From positions 1-20,550 of IMG/VR virus record IMGVR_UViG_3300037502_001828: 20,550 bases of DNA; one strand, written 5' to 3'. The translations under genes were made by a program, and so were the position numbers. This document shows, piece after piece, positions 14,595-20,550 of this stretch. This DNA is from a virus. How positions within the stretch are numbered: the first letter of the stretch is position 1; each line of letters starts with the position of its first letter. Under the pieces are notes generated by a model that saw only the letters and a list, made by a program, of their open reading frames with translations, was not told the DNA's origin and ran no database searches.

Positions 14595-15218
14595 ATGGAA
14601 TTTGAAAGAGATAGTTCTCAATTCAAAGTTGAGAATCAAAATCTCAACATGTATGTTCCTCAACTTATTGGGGTCAAAGAAGTTATTCAAGAGCTTAACA
14701 ATTTAGATAAAGATTTGCTTCGCCAAATGAGGCGCGAAATAATTACAGAAATTAGACCTCTGTATGGGGTTATTAAAAGCCGTATTCCCTCAACTAGACC
14801 TTTAAGTGGTTTTGACCACAATGGTAGAACTTCTTGGAATCAACCAGTAAGAGTTACAGGAAAAGTTTCTTATAGAAGTCGTCAAGGTAAAAATTCTTTG
14901 GTTAGCATTAGGACTTCTAGTAGTGCAGTTGAAATTGCTGATATGGCAGGTAAGCGTAATAAGTTTGATGTTGGTCGTGAGGGTTCTTATAGAGGATTTT
15001 CTGCAGAGTACATAAAAAATGGTAGAAAAGTTAGACATAGATTGAATGGTCAAGGTAAAAAAATGATTGAAAAACTTGGTGGCACACCATCAAGGTATGT
15101 TTGGCCAGCAGTTGAACAATTTAGACCTATGATTACTCAAAAAATTAAAGGTATTGTGGATTCTTATGCCGAAATTGTAAACAGAAAATTAATTCAAACT
15201 AAGGGTGGTAATTTCTAA
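14595..15218 (+). CDS. HK97 gp10-like tail component (tentative)
   Basis: 207 aa between the chaperone pair and the tape measure. From residue 19 it reads MYVPQLIGVKEVIQELNNLD with basic helices (LLRQMRREIITEIRPLYG), then LSGFDHNGRTSW and a final RYVWPAVEQFRPMI. This resembles HK97 gp10-like minor virion proteins of the neck/tail, but the position after the chaperones is unusual for that family, so the role is uncertain. Start: ATG 14595 has AGAGG (14580-14584) 10 nt upstream; ATG 14649 fits the family N-terminus better but has no ribosome site. The protein is strongly basic. It overlaps the tape measure gene as TAATG. Confidence 0.6.
   Translation: MEFERDSSQFKVENQNLNMYVPQLIGVKEVIQELNNLDKDLLRQMRREIITEIRPLYGVIKSRIPSTRPLSGFDHNGRTSWNQPVRVTGKVSYRSRQGKNSLVSIRTSSSAVEIADMAGKRNKFDVGREGSYRGFSAEYIKNGRKVRHRLNGQGKKMIEKLGGTPSRYVWPAVEQFRPMITQKIKGIVDSYAEIVNRKLIQTKGGNF
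14615..14648 (+). promoter_or_regulatory. Mutually exclusive hairpins at the start of the gp10-like gene
   Basis: TTCTCAA (14615-14621), TTGAGAA (14629-14635) and TCTCAAC (14642-14648) allow two competing stems with 7-nt loops. The central arm can pair left (7 bp) or, as GTTGAGA 14628-14634, right (7 bp). The right stem ends directly against the alternative ATG at 14649. This may be chance in coding DNA; a role in start choice is speculation. Confidence 0.3.
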
Positions 15219-17473
15219 TGGCAATTATTGTCCCGATTTTAACAACTTTTAACGATAAAGGAATCAAGTCTGCTGTAAGAGAATTTCAAACAGCAACGAC
15301 TGCTATACAAAAATTTGGTGCGACAGGTAAAATATTTGAGGGTATCGGTAAAGGTTTAACAAAGAATGTAACAGTTCCTATCATTGGTGTTGTTGGCGCT
15401 TTAGGAATGATGGTCAAAGGGGCTATAGAAGCTGAGGCTGCACAATCAAGATTAAAGCAAATTCTTTTAACAACTGGTGGTGCATCTAGCGCACAAGTTG
15501 ATGTTCTTTTGAAACAAGCTGCTGCATTAGAAAAGATTGGAGTTGTTTCAAAGGAAAGCATTGTTACGACACAATCACAATTAGCAACTTTTGATTTACA
15601 AGCCAGCACTATTGCAAAACTGACACCTGCGATTCTTGATTACGTAACTGCTGAAAAAGGCGCAATGGCCACAGCAGATGATTTCAAATCTATGACTAAT
15701 GGTTTAGCCCAAGCCTTAAATGGTCAATTTGGTGCTTTAACTAGAGTTGGTTTCGTTTTAGATGAAGATACTAAAAAGAAAATTTCTAATGGAACTGAAT
15801 CTGAAAGAGCAGCAGCAATAGTTGAGGTTCTTAACTCAACTTACAAAGACTTCAATAAATCTTTAGCAGAAACACCTCAAGGTCAAATAATTTTATTGTC
15901 AAGAGAGTTTAGTCAATTAAGGGATGAATTAGGTTCTGCTTTTATTCCAATTGCTTTACAGATTTCTAAAATAATTCGTGAACAAATTCTTCCACAGTTA
16001 CAAAGATTTGTGGACAGGATTAAGGCTTTAAGCCCAGAAACAATTGCCTTAGCAACAAAAATTACATTCCTTGTTGCTGCTATAGGACCTTTGTTGATTG
16101 TTATTGGAAAAGTCATTGGCGCAGTCAAAGGATTTATTGTTGTTTTCAAAGCACTATCTTTAGCATTATTAACCAACCCTATTTATTTAGTAATTGCAGG
16201 TTTGACCTTATTGGGTATTGCTATCTTCAGGGCTTGGCAAACCTCAAATCGTTTCAGAGAGGGATTAGCAAAATTAGGAAACATTATTGTTGGGGTTGCT
16301 CAAGGGGCAATAAATTTATTTATTAAATTAATCAACCAATTCATTAAAGGATTCAACACACTTGTTCCTGTTTTGAAATTCTTTGGCGCAGACGTTGAAA
16401 AACTTGGTGAAATTAGTGAAGTTTCTTTTGCCAAAATCTCATTTGGCTCAGTTGATGCAGGTAAAAAGATTACTGGATTAAGTGAAGAAGCAAGTGATTT
16501 AACTTCAACTTTTAATTCAGATTTGACCCCATCAATTGACGACACAACAGCTTCTTTGACCAGAAATGCTTCAAAGTCAGAAAAAGCTAAAGATGGATTG
16601 AAAAAGTTAAGAGAAGAAGCTAGAAAAGCAGCACAAACAATTGTTGATAATTTAGAAGATTCTTTAAGAAGTGCTGAAAGTAAACTTGATGACGCAAGGA
16701 ACGCTTTTGAGAATTTCAAAAATTCTATAAAAGGTGTTGTTGCTGGTGTTTTGAACTTTGGTAGAGCTGCTGAGGATGGCAGTTTCATTGAAAATATAAC
16801 TAATCAAGCTGCTCAAGCAACAGTTTTTGCTGACAAAGTTAGAAAACTTATTGTTGGTGGTTTGTCTGAAAGGGCAATCAAACAAGTTTTAGATGCAGGT
16901 TTTGAAGCAGGTTCAAAGATTGCTGATGAAATTATTGCTGGTGGCACAACAATGGTTCAACAAGTGAATGCTTTAGTTGATTCTGTTGATTTTATTGCTA
17001 ATGAAGTTGGTGTGTTTGGTGCTCAAACTTTTTATCAAGCAGGAGTGTCTCAAGGTGAGGCTTTAGTTGCTGGGATAAGAGCAGCATTAGAAAATGCTAG
17101 AGCAGAATTAAAAAGAATTGTTGATTCTTTAGCAACTGGAGACCCTGTTGCACCGAAAACTACAAAAACAACAAAAACTACAGGAAAAATTACAACTGTT
17201 CTTCCACCAGATACTTCTGGTTTTGGGTTGAATAGATTTTCACGTATGGCTAAAGGTGGAATTGTTCTTGGTCCAACTAATGCTTTGATTGGTGAAGCAG
17301 GACCTGAAGCCGTTGTTCCTTTATCAGGTGCTAATTCAGCAAAACTTGGAACAACTTACAACATTGTTGTCAATGCTGGTATTGGAACTTCAGGTGCTCA
17401 AGTTGGTAGAGAAATTGTTGATGCCATTAAAAAGTTTGAGAAAACTTCTGGCCCTGTATTTGCGAGTGCTTAA
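15218..17473 (+). CDS. Tape measure protein
   Basis: 751 aa, the longest gene in the window, in TAATG overlap with the preceding gene. The N-terminus (GIKSAVREFQTATTAIQKFG) and VPIIGVVGALGMMVKGAI (53-70) are tape-measure-like. A hydrophobic stretch spans about 283-338, and a charged coiled-coil-like region covers 452-505. A Thr/Lys linker lies near 646-660, and the C-terminus has KGGIVLGPTNALIGEAGPEAVVPL (about 679-702), the frequent end motif of this family. At about 1.5 angstrom per residue it implies a tail near 110 nm, an estimate from the family rule. It fixes tail length and is ejected with the DNA. No lytic peptidase domain is evident. Confidence 0.93.
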   Translation: MAIIVPILTTFNDKGIKSAVREFQTATTAIQKFGATGKIFEGIGKGLTKNVTVPIIGVVGALGMMVKGAIEAEAAQSRLKQILLTTGGASSAQVDVLLKQAAALEKIGVVSKESIVTTQSQLATFDLQASTIAKLTPAILDYVTAEKGAMATADDFKSMTNGLAQALNGQFGALTRVGFVLDEDTKKKISNGTESERAAAIVEVLNSTYKDFNKSLAETPQGQIILLSREFSQLRDELGSAFIPIALQISKIIREQILPQLQRFVDRIKALSPETIALATKITFLVAAIGPLLIVIGKVIGAVKGFIVVFKALSLALLTNPIYLVIAGLTLLGIAIFRAWQTSNRFREGLAKLGNIIVGVAQGAINLFIKLINQFIKGFNTLVPVLKFFGADVEKLGEISEVSFAKISFGSVDAGKKITGLSEEASDLTSTFNSDLTPSIDDTTASLTRNASKSEKAKDGLKKLREEARKAAQTIVDNLEDSLRSAESKLDDARNAFENFKNSIKGVVAGVLNFGRAAEDGSFIENITNQAAQATVFADKVRKLIVGGLSERAIKQVLDAGFEAGSKIADEIIAGGTTMVQQVNALVDSVDFIANEVGVFGAQTFYQAGVSQGEALVAGIRAALENARAELKRIVDSLATGDPVAPKTTKTTKTTGKITTVLPPDTSGFGLNRFSRMAKGGIVLGPTNALIGEAGPEAVVPLSGANSAKLGTTYNIVVNAGIGTSGAQVGREIVDAIKKFEKTSGPVFASA

Positions 17474-18699
17474 TGTCAATCCCTGCCACAACTGTTGAAG
17501 TTGGTTTTGATTTATCAGCTCTTGGTGGACCTTTCTTTATCCTTGATGACCCCGTTCAAGGTGTTTTAGATAACACAGAGTACACACTTGGTGGAACTTT
17601 GTTTTATGACATTTCTGAATATGTTCGTTCTGTTTCCATTGCTAGAGGTAAGTCACGTCAGTTAGATAGATTTACAGCAGGTGGTGCAAATATTGAATTA
17701 AATAACAATGATAGGGCTTTTGACCCTGTAAACACAGCAAGTCCTTTCTTTGGTCAAATCATTCCTAAAAGAACAATCAAAATTGAAACTGGTGGTTCAG
17801 CAGTTTTTTATGGCGTTGTTGATGATTGGAATTTAAGTTATGACATTTCAGGTTTATCAACTGCTGGTGCTGAATGTGTTGATGGTTTCACTTTGCTTGC
17901 ACAAAGAGCTTTAACTGCTAGTACTGAAACTTCACAAAAAACTGGTGCAAGAATTAACGCAATTTTAGATAGAAGTGAAGTTAATTGGCCGTCATCTTTA
18001 CGTGATATTGATACTGGTGCAACAACTGTTCAAGCTGACATTATTGAAGATGGAACTAATGCTTTGGAATATTTGCAGTTGGTTACAAGTACTGAACCTG
18101 GTTCTATTTTTATGGGTGCTGATGGTTTCATTGTTTTTAAGGACAGAAGTGTTGCACCTGTTTCAACTGGTCTTGTGGTTTTTGCTGATGATGGTTCAGG
18201 TGTTGAGTTTAGTGAAGTTCAAGTTGTTTACGGCTCAGAACTGTTATACAACTATGTGCAGGTTGAAAGAAATAATGGTGGAACAGCAATAGCGTTTGAT
18301 ACTGATTCCATTAACTCTTACGGCCAACAAGCTCTTATTCAGTCAGGTCTTTTAATGAACTCTGATTCTGATGCTTTGGAGTTAGCAAACTATCTTCTTG
18401 GCCAATATTCTGAGCCTGAATATCGTTTTGAGACTCTAACAGTCCAATTAGAGGCTATTTCACCAACTGACCAAGCAAACGTGTTAGGTCTTGAAATTGG
18501 GGACACAGCACAGATTAAATTCACCCCTAATAATGTTGGGTCGCAGATAGACAAATATGCAACTATTATTAAGATTGACCATGAGATACTTCCAATGTCT
18601 CACAGAATTACTTTTGGTTTCCAAACCTTAGATTATGCAAGTTTGGTTTTGGATGACTTAGAGTTTGGTATCCTAGACACAAATCGTTTAGGTTTTTAA
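17473..18699 (+). CDS. Minor tail protein (baseplate/tail tip)
   Basis: 408 aa, TAATG overlap with the tape measure gene. It is beta-rich, with phrases common to actinophage minor tail proteins: YDISEYVRSVSIARGKSRQL near 46-65, TAGGANIELNNNDRAFDP, FYGVVDDWNLSYD and a final FGFQTLDYASLVLDDLEFG. A combined distal-tail/tail-hub role is likely because no other hub protein is seen before the fibre gene. It is probably the platform to which the fibre encoded next attaches. The stop is followed by AAGGAG, the ribosome site of the fibre gene. Confidence 0.78.
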   Translation: MSIPATTVEVGFDLSALGGPFFILDDPVQGVLDNTEYTLGGTLFYDISEYVRSVSIARGKSRQLDRFTAGGANIELNNNDRAFDPVNTASPFFGQIIPKRTIKIETGGSAVFYGVVDDWNLSYDISGLSTAGAECVDGFTLLAQRALTASTETSQKTGARINAILDRSEVNWPSSLRDIDTGATTVQADIIEDGTNALEYLQLVTSTEPGSIFMGADGFIVFKDRSVAPVSTGLVVFADDGSGVEFSEVQVVYGSELLYNYVQVERNNGGTAIAFDTDSINSYGQQALIQSGLLMNSDSDALELANYLLGQYSEPEYRFETLTVQLEAISPTDQANVLGLEIGDTAQIKFTPNNVGSQIDKYATIIKIDHEILPMSHRITFGFQTLDYASLVLDDLEFGILDTNRLGF

Positions 18700-18708
18700 G
18701 GAGTCGTA

Positions 18709-19422
18709 GTGGGTTCAGGTTTCAGAACGTTCACAGCAGGAGAAGTTCTTACTGCTTCAAATGTGCAAAATTATTTAATGGACCAAAGCGTTATGGTTTT
18801 TGGTGGTTCTGCTGCTAGAAGCTCTGCTATCGGTACAGCAAACTTTGAAGAGGGAATGGTTTCTTATTTAACTGATACTGACAAAGTTGAAGCCTATAAC
18901 GGCACAAATTGGGTTTCTGTTGCCCCAACAACCTCACAAGGTTTAACTTTAATCAATACAACTAGTTTTAGTGCAGTAGCAAGTCAATCTATAAATGATG
19001 TTTTTAGTGCAACTTATGAAAATTACAAAATTTTAATTAACACAACTAATTCCAATGCAAATGGTTCAATTGCAATGCGTATGCGTGTTTCAGGTGCAGA
19101 CAATACTAACAACGAATATACAAGAATGAGACTTTATTTTGATACAAGTAATACTTCTGCCGCAGATAATGGTTCTGGTGGTACTTCATCTTTTTTGGTT
19201 GGCAATTTACAAACAACTTCTGGAAGTCAAACAAGTATAGAATTATCATCACCTTTTTTAACTGAAAGAACAAAACACGTAACACTTGCAAACCAAACCT
19301 TAAATGGTTTTATTTTATCAGGGACTACAACAGTAACAACTTCATACACAGGATTTACAATACTACCGATAACTGCTGTAAGTATGACAGGAACTGTTAG
19401 CGTTTATGGATATAACAAATGA
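18709..19422 (+). CDS. Tail fibre / receptor-binding protein, expressed orientation
   Basis: 237 aa, GTG start with AAGGAG (18698-18703) 5 nt upstream. The N-terminal module (1 to about 80) has GFRTFTAGEVLTASNVQNYL, MVFGGSAARSSAIG and FEEGMVSYLTDTDKVEAYNG, the usual virion-anchoring start of actinophage tail fibres. From S88 a beta-rich C-terminal module of 150 residues follows, ending TGTVSVYGYNK. A paralogue of only this second module lies on the opposite strand at 19857-20339. The two share their first about 20 residues (SAVASQSINDVFSATYENY) and last 11, and differ in the middle, as expected for alternative receptor-binding tips. This gene is the functional analogue of Mu gene S (constant plus variable part). 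Receptor specificity is unknown. Confidence 0.8.
   Translation: MGSGFRTFTAGEVLTASNVQNYLMDQSVMVFGGSAARSSAIGTANFEEGMVSYLTDTDKVEAYNGTNWVSVAPTTSQGLTLINTTSFSAVASQSINDVFSATYENYKILINTTNSNANGSIAMRMRVSGADNTNNEYTRMRLYFDTSNTSAADNGSGGTSSFLVGNLQTTSGSQTSIELSSPFLTERTKHVTLANQTLNGFILSGTTTVTTSYTGFTILPITAVSMTGTVSVYGYNK
18968..18980 (+). repeat. Inverted repeat, left copy (possible crossover site)
   Basis: TTAGTGCAGTAGC at the junction of the constant and variable fibre modules. The same 13 bases occur inverted at 20299-20311, in the same reading frame of the silent module (AGT GCA GTA). Similarity continues inward with about 85% identity over 59 nt by eye. Outward, TAGTTT is also shared after a 3-nt offset. 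Confidence 0.65.
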
Positions 19423-19432
19423 GGAATAAATA

Positions 19433-19657
19433 ATGGCTATTGAAAAAATTATGGTTGGTATTGACGACCAAGTTATTGAACTCAAAGGTGCAGACAAAGA
19501 AGCGTTCTTGGCAGATAGAGAACAAACTAATGCCCGAATTCTTACACTCGAAGCCAAGGAGTCCGAAAGAAAGCAATTAAGAATAGATGCTATTACTAAA
19601 CTTGGTGCTGCCTCTGGACTTACAGAAGAAGAAATTAACTCAATCTTAAATATTTAG
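19433..19657 (+). CDS. Tail-fibre-associated small protein (chaperone-like), + copy
   Basis: 74 aa, with GAGGAA (19421-19426) 6 nt before the ATG and 10 nt after the fibre stop. It begins MAIEKIMVGIDDQVIELKG, has a charged, coiled-coil-like middle (LADREQTNARILTLEAKESE) and ends DAITKLGAASGLTEEEINSI. The AITKLGxASGLTxxEIN end is common in small phage proteins placed after tail fibres (XkdW-like). A fibre assembly or trimerisation role, as for Mu U, is inference from position and pairing. Its closest relative is the minus-strand copy just downstream, about two-thirds identical by eye. Its last 12 bases overlap that gene's end. Confidence 0.7.
   Translation: MAIEKIMVGIDDQVIELKGADKEAFLADREQTNARILTLEAKESERKQLRIDAITKLGAASGLTEEEINSILNI
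19445..19482 (+). repeat. 38-nt near-perfect inverted repeat, left copy
   Basis: These 38 bases match the reverse complement of 19821-19858 with two differences. The identical core GGTATTGACGACCAAGT is 17 nt (19457-19473). It covers the start of both small genes (KIMVGIDDQVIEL) and is better conserved at DNA level than the rest of either gene. Confidence 0.8.
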
Positions 19658-19873
19658 TATTGCGTTTATTTCGTCAGTTGTTAAACCTGATGCTTCGCCT
19701 AATTTAGTTATTGCATCAACACGTTTCTGTTGTTTTTCTAATGCTAAGGCTTCAAGTAGTAATGTTGCTTGTGCTGTTGCTTCTCTATCTGCAATAAAAT
19801 CTGTTTTGTCTTGACCAGTTAGTTCAATCACTTGGTCGTCAATACCGACCATAATTTTATTTGTTGTAGCCAT
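19646..19873 (-). CDS. Tail-fibre-associated small protein (chaperone-like), inverted copy
   Basis: 75 aa on the minus strand from ATG 19873; a GTG at 19879 is also in frame but would extend the protein without support. The start lies inside the end of the minus-strand fibre module, with GGTGAG about 5 nt upstream. The sequence MATTNKIMVGIDDQVIELTG...DAITKLGEASGLTTDEINAI aligns along its whole length with the + strand copy. The two genes converge on the palindrome TAAATATTTA (19647-19656), where both stop codons lie. This corresponds to U' in the Mu plan. In the orientation shown it is probably silent, because no promoter or upstream coding frame on the minus strand is evident. Confidence 0.7.
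   Translation of the reverse strand: MATTNKIMVGIDDQVIELTGQDKTDFIADREATAQATLLLEALALEKQQKRVDAITKLGEASGLTTDEINAILNI
19647..19656. repeat. Palindrome at the centre of the convergent pair
   Basis: TAAATATTTA is self-complementary and contains parts of both stop codons (TAG at 19655-19657 on +, TAA at 19646-19648 on minus). It marks the symmetry centre of the inverted cassette. It is short and AT-only, so it is not a terminator by itself. Confidence 0.5.
19821..19858 (-). repeat. 38-nt near-perfect inverted repeat, right copy
   Basis: Reverse complement of 19445-19482 with two differences. It lies at the 5' end of the minus-strand small gene. Recombination across this pair would exchange only the small genes' 3' parts; the outer repeats would exchange the fibre tip as well. 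Confidence 0.8.
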
Positions 19874-20339
19874 ACACACTCACCGTTCCAGTTATATTTC
19901 CTGCTGTTGGAATTAAAGTAAACCCATCATAAGAAGTTGAAACATTATGTCTACCACCAATAGAACCAATAGAAGCACTATTTGTTACATAATTACTAAA
20001 TACACTTAAATACGTAGCACTTGCTTTAGCAGGGTCAAATAAATGCAAAGCGCCTAATTCATAAGAAGTTCCTGAACTATTTACGACAATATCAAAAGAA
20101 GTTTGACTTGATGCTGCTGTTGTTGAAATTGTTGAACTCACTCCTCTAATTCTTTGCCATTCATAAGCGGAAGTACTAGCATCAGCACCACCAACCCTTA
20201 ATCTTAAAGTAAGACCAGAATCTGAACTGTGTAAAGTATTAAATACAATTAAATAATTATCATAAGTTGAACTAAAAACATTGTTAAAAGATTGAGTGGC
20301 TACTGCACTAACACAAACTAAATTTATGCTAAGTTGCAA
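19857..20339 (-). pseudogene. Silent alternative tail-fibre C-terminal module
   Basis: 160 codons on the minus strand from a TTG at 20339, but an in-frame TAG stands directly before it and no good ribosome site is seen (AGGAA is about 15 nt away). The product lacks the virion-anchoring N-terminal module of the + strand fibre. From S11 it aligns with S88 onward of that fibre (SAVATQSFNNVFSSTYDNY) and ends with the same TGTVSVYGYNK; both segments are exactly 150 residues, with a divergent middle. The frame is intact, so it is better seen as a stored cassette than a decayed gene. It matches S'v in the Mu G segment. It would become active only after inversion or recombination with the expressed gene. 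Confidence 0.7.
20299..20311 (-). repeat. Inverted repeat, right copy (possible crossover site)
   Basis: GCTACTGCACTAA on the + strand, the reverse complement of 18968-18980. On the minus strand it reads TTAGTGCAGTAGC in the AGT GCA GTA frame of the silent module, as in the expressed fibre. Confidence 0.65.
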
Positions 20340-20352
20340 CTAGCAAGTTAAG

Positions 20353-20377
20353 TTCCTGCGCTCAAACAACGCAGGAG
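20353..20377 (+). promoter_or_regulatory. Hairpin covering the ribosome site of the last gene
   Basis: TTCCTGCG (20353-20360) can pair with CGCAGGAG (20370-20377), seven Watson-Crick pairs and one G-U, with a 9-nt loop CTCAAACAA. The 3' arm contains the AGGAG site (20373-20377) 5 nt before the ATG at 20383, so folding would hide it. The stem uses the same CCTGCG/CGCAGG words as the capsid-downstream structure. Confidence 0.5.
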
Positions 20378-20382
20378 ACAAA

Positions 20383-20550
20383 ATGCGTTTCAAAATAACT
20401 GCACTAACAATCACTTGCGCACTAATCGCAACACCAGCAATCGCATTCACAGAACCATACCCAGGAAGTTATCGTGAAACACGCGACATAACCTGTCCTG
20501 CACAATACCCAATCAAAACAGGTGAGGGTGTAATGGGTGGTGGCTACATA
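20383..20550 (+). CDS. Secreted protein with signal peptide (5' part only)
   Basis: The frame starts at ATG 20383 and runs off the window after 56 codons. AGGAG (20373-20377) lies 5 nt upstream. The N-terminus MRFKITALTITCALIATPAIA is a clear Sec signal peptide: basic start, hydrophobic core, and a predicted cut after A-I-A at residue 21. The mature part begins FTEPYPGSYRETRDITCPAQ and includes a Gly-rich GEGVMGGGYI. It is not recognised. A secreted phage product after the fibre cassette could be an envelope-acting or superinfection protein, which is a guess. Codons end in A and C more than in the fibre genes. Confidence 0.7.
   Translation, partial: MRFKITALTITCALIATPAIAFTEPYPGSYRETRDITCPAQYPIKTGEGVMGGGYI

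Larger units (their letters stand above)
18968..20311. mobile_element. Candidate invertible tail-fibre segment (Mu G-like)
   Basis: About 1.34 kb between the 13-nt inverted repeats holds the variable fibre module and small gene on the + strand and their paralogues on the minus strand, end to end. Inversion would join the constant N-terminus (87 residues) in frame to the other 150-residue module, giving again 237 aa, followed by the other small gene. This is the S-U/U'-S' plan of the Mu G segment. No recombinase gene is present in the window and no dyad crossover site of Gin/Cin type is recognised. A fixed inverted duplication is the alternative. Confidence 0.6.

Noticed and set aside
16300-16788. 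A 162-codon open frame on the minus strand inside the tape measure gene
   Set aside because: It is the antisense shadow of a Ser/Lys/Ala-rich coding region, has no ribosome site or neighbours on that strand, and the + strand frame is clearly the real gene. The same applies to the other long opposite-strand frames, for example 8026-8376 and 2775-3044.
18970-20311. Diversity-generating retroelement (template/variable repeat pair)
   Set aside because: The copies are inverted, differ throughout at all bases rather than at adenines only, and no reverse transcriptase is in the window.
18709-20339. Assembly chimera producing the inverted fibre copies
   Set aside because: The copies are diverged paralogues with intact frames rather than identical duplicated sequence, so a simple assembly artefact is unlikely. 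Read data would be needed to exclude it completely.
1-20550. tRNA genes, CRISPR arrays, insertion sequences, attachment site
   Set aside because: No cloverleaf, regularly spaced repeats, transposase or integrase was seen; the window is nearly fully coding.

Overview
The window is about 20.5 kb of the late (structural) region of a tailed double-stranded DNA phage with siphovirus architecture and HK97-type head genes. The content, small proteins and motif style (P27-type small terminase, HK97 portal/protease/capsid, a gpG/gpGT tail chaperone with a -1 frameshift signal, an actinophage-style minor tail protein, many TTG/GTG starts after good Shine-Dalgarno sites) suggest a phage of an Actinobacterium. 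The AT-rich sequence fits an aquatic low-GC host. The host assignment is inference. No integrase, repressor or replication gene is visible.

Layout, all on the + strand up to about 19.66 kb. (1) 1-2498: tail end of an unknown gene, a ParB-like protein, small and large terminase subunits. (2) 2508-8833, head module: a 45-aa membrane protein with a TTG start, portal, two repeat/structural proteins, a 94-aa protein, a multidomain prohead protease with a probable internal start, a 59-aa protein and the major capsid protein. The capsid gene is flanked on both sides by structured intergenic RNA. (3) 8949-12711: a five-gene sugar/methyl-transfer cassette (GT4-type, three GT2-type glycosyltransferases, one SAM methyltransferase) inserted between capsid and connector genes, probably decorating the virion or a host surface glycan. 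(4) 12739-18699, neck and tail: gp6-like connector, tail terminator-like protein, tail tube, tail assembly chaperone pair made by -1 frameshifting at CCCAAAA, a gp10-like component, tape measure and a minor tail protein. Many junctions are TAATG or similar overlaps, so translation is probably coupled.

(5) 18709-20339 is the most interesting part. A tail fibre gene (constant N-terminal module plus C-terminal module) and a small chaperone-like gene on the + strand are followed, tail to tail, by a minus-strand paralogue of the small gene and a minus-strand paralogue of only the C-terminal fibre module. The minus-strand module has no N-terminal part and has an in-frame stop directly before it. 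Both C-terminal modules are 150 residues from a shared 13-nt inverted repeat lying in the same reading frame in both. Inverting the segment between the repeats would make an in-frame hybrid fibre of the same length (237 aa) followed by the alternative small gene. This is the logic of the phage Mu G segment (S-U/U'-S') and suggests an invertible host-range switch. No invertase gene lies in the window.

(6) 20383-20550: the start of a gene for a secreted protein with a signal peptide, behind a hairpin that covers its ribosome binding site. No stretch over 300 bases lacks a gene.
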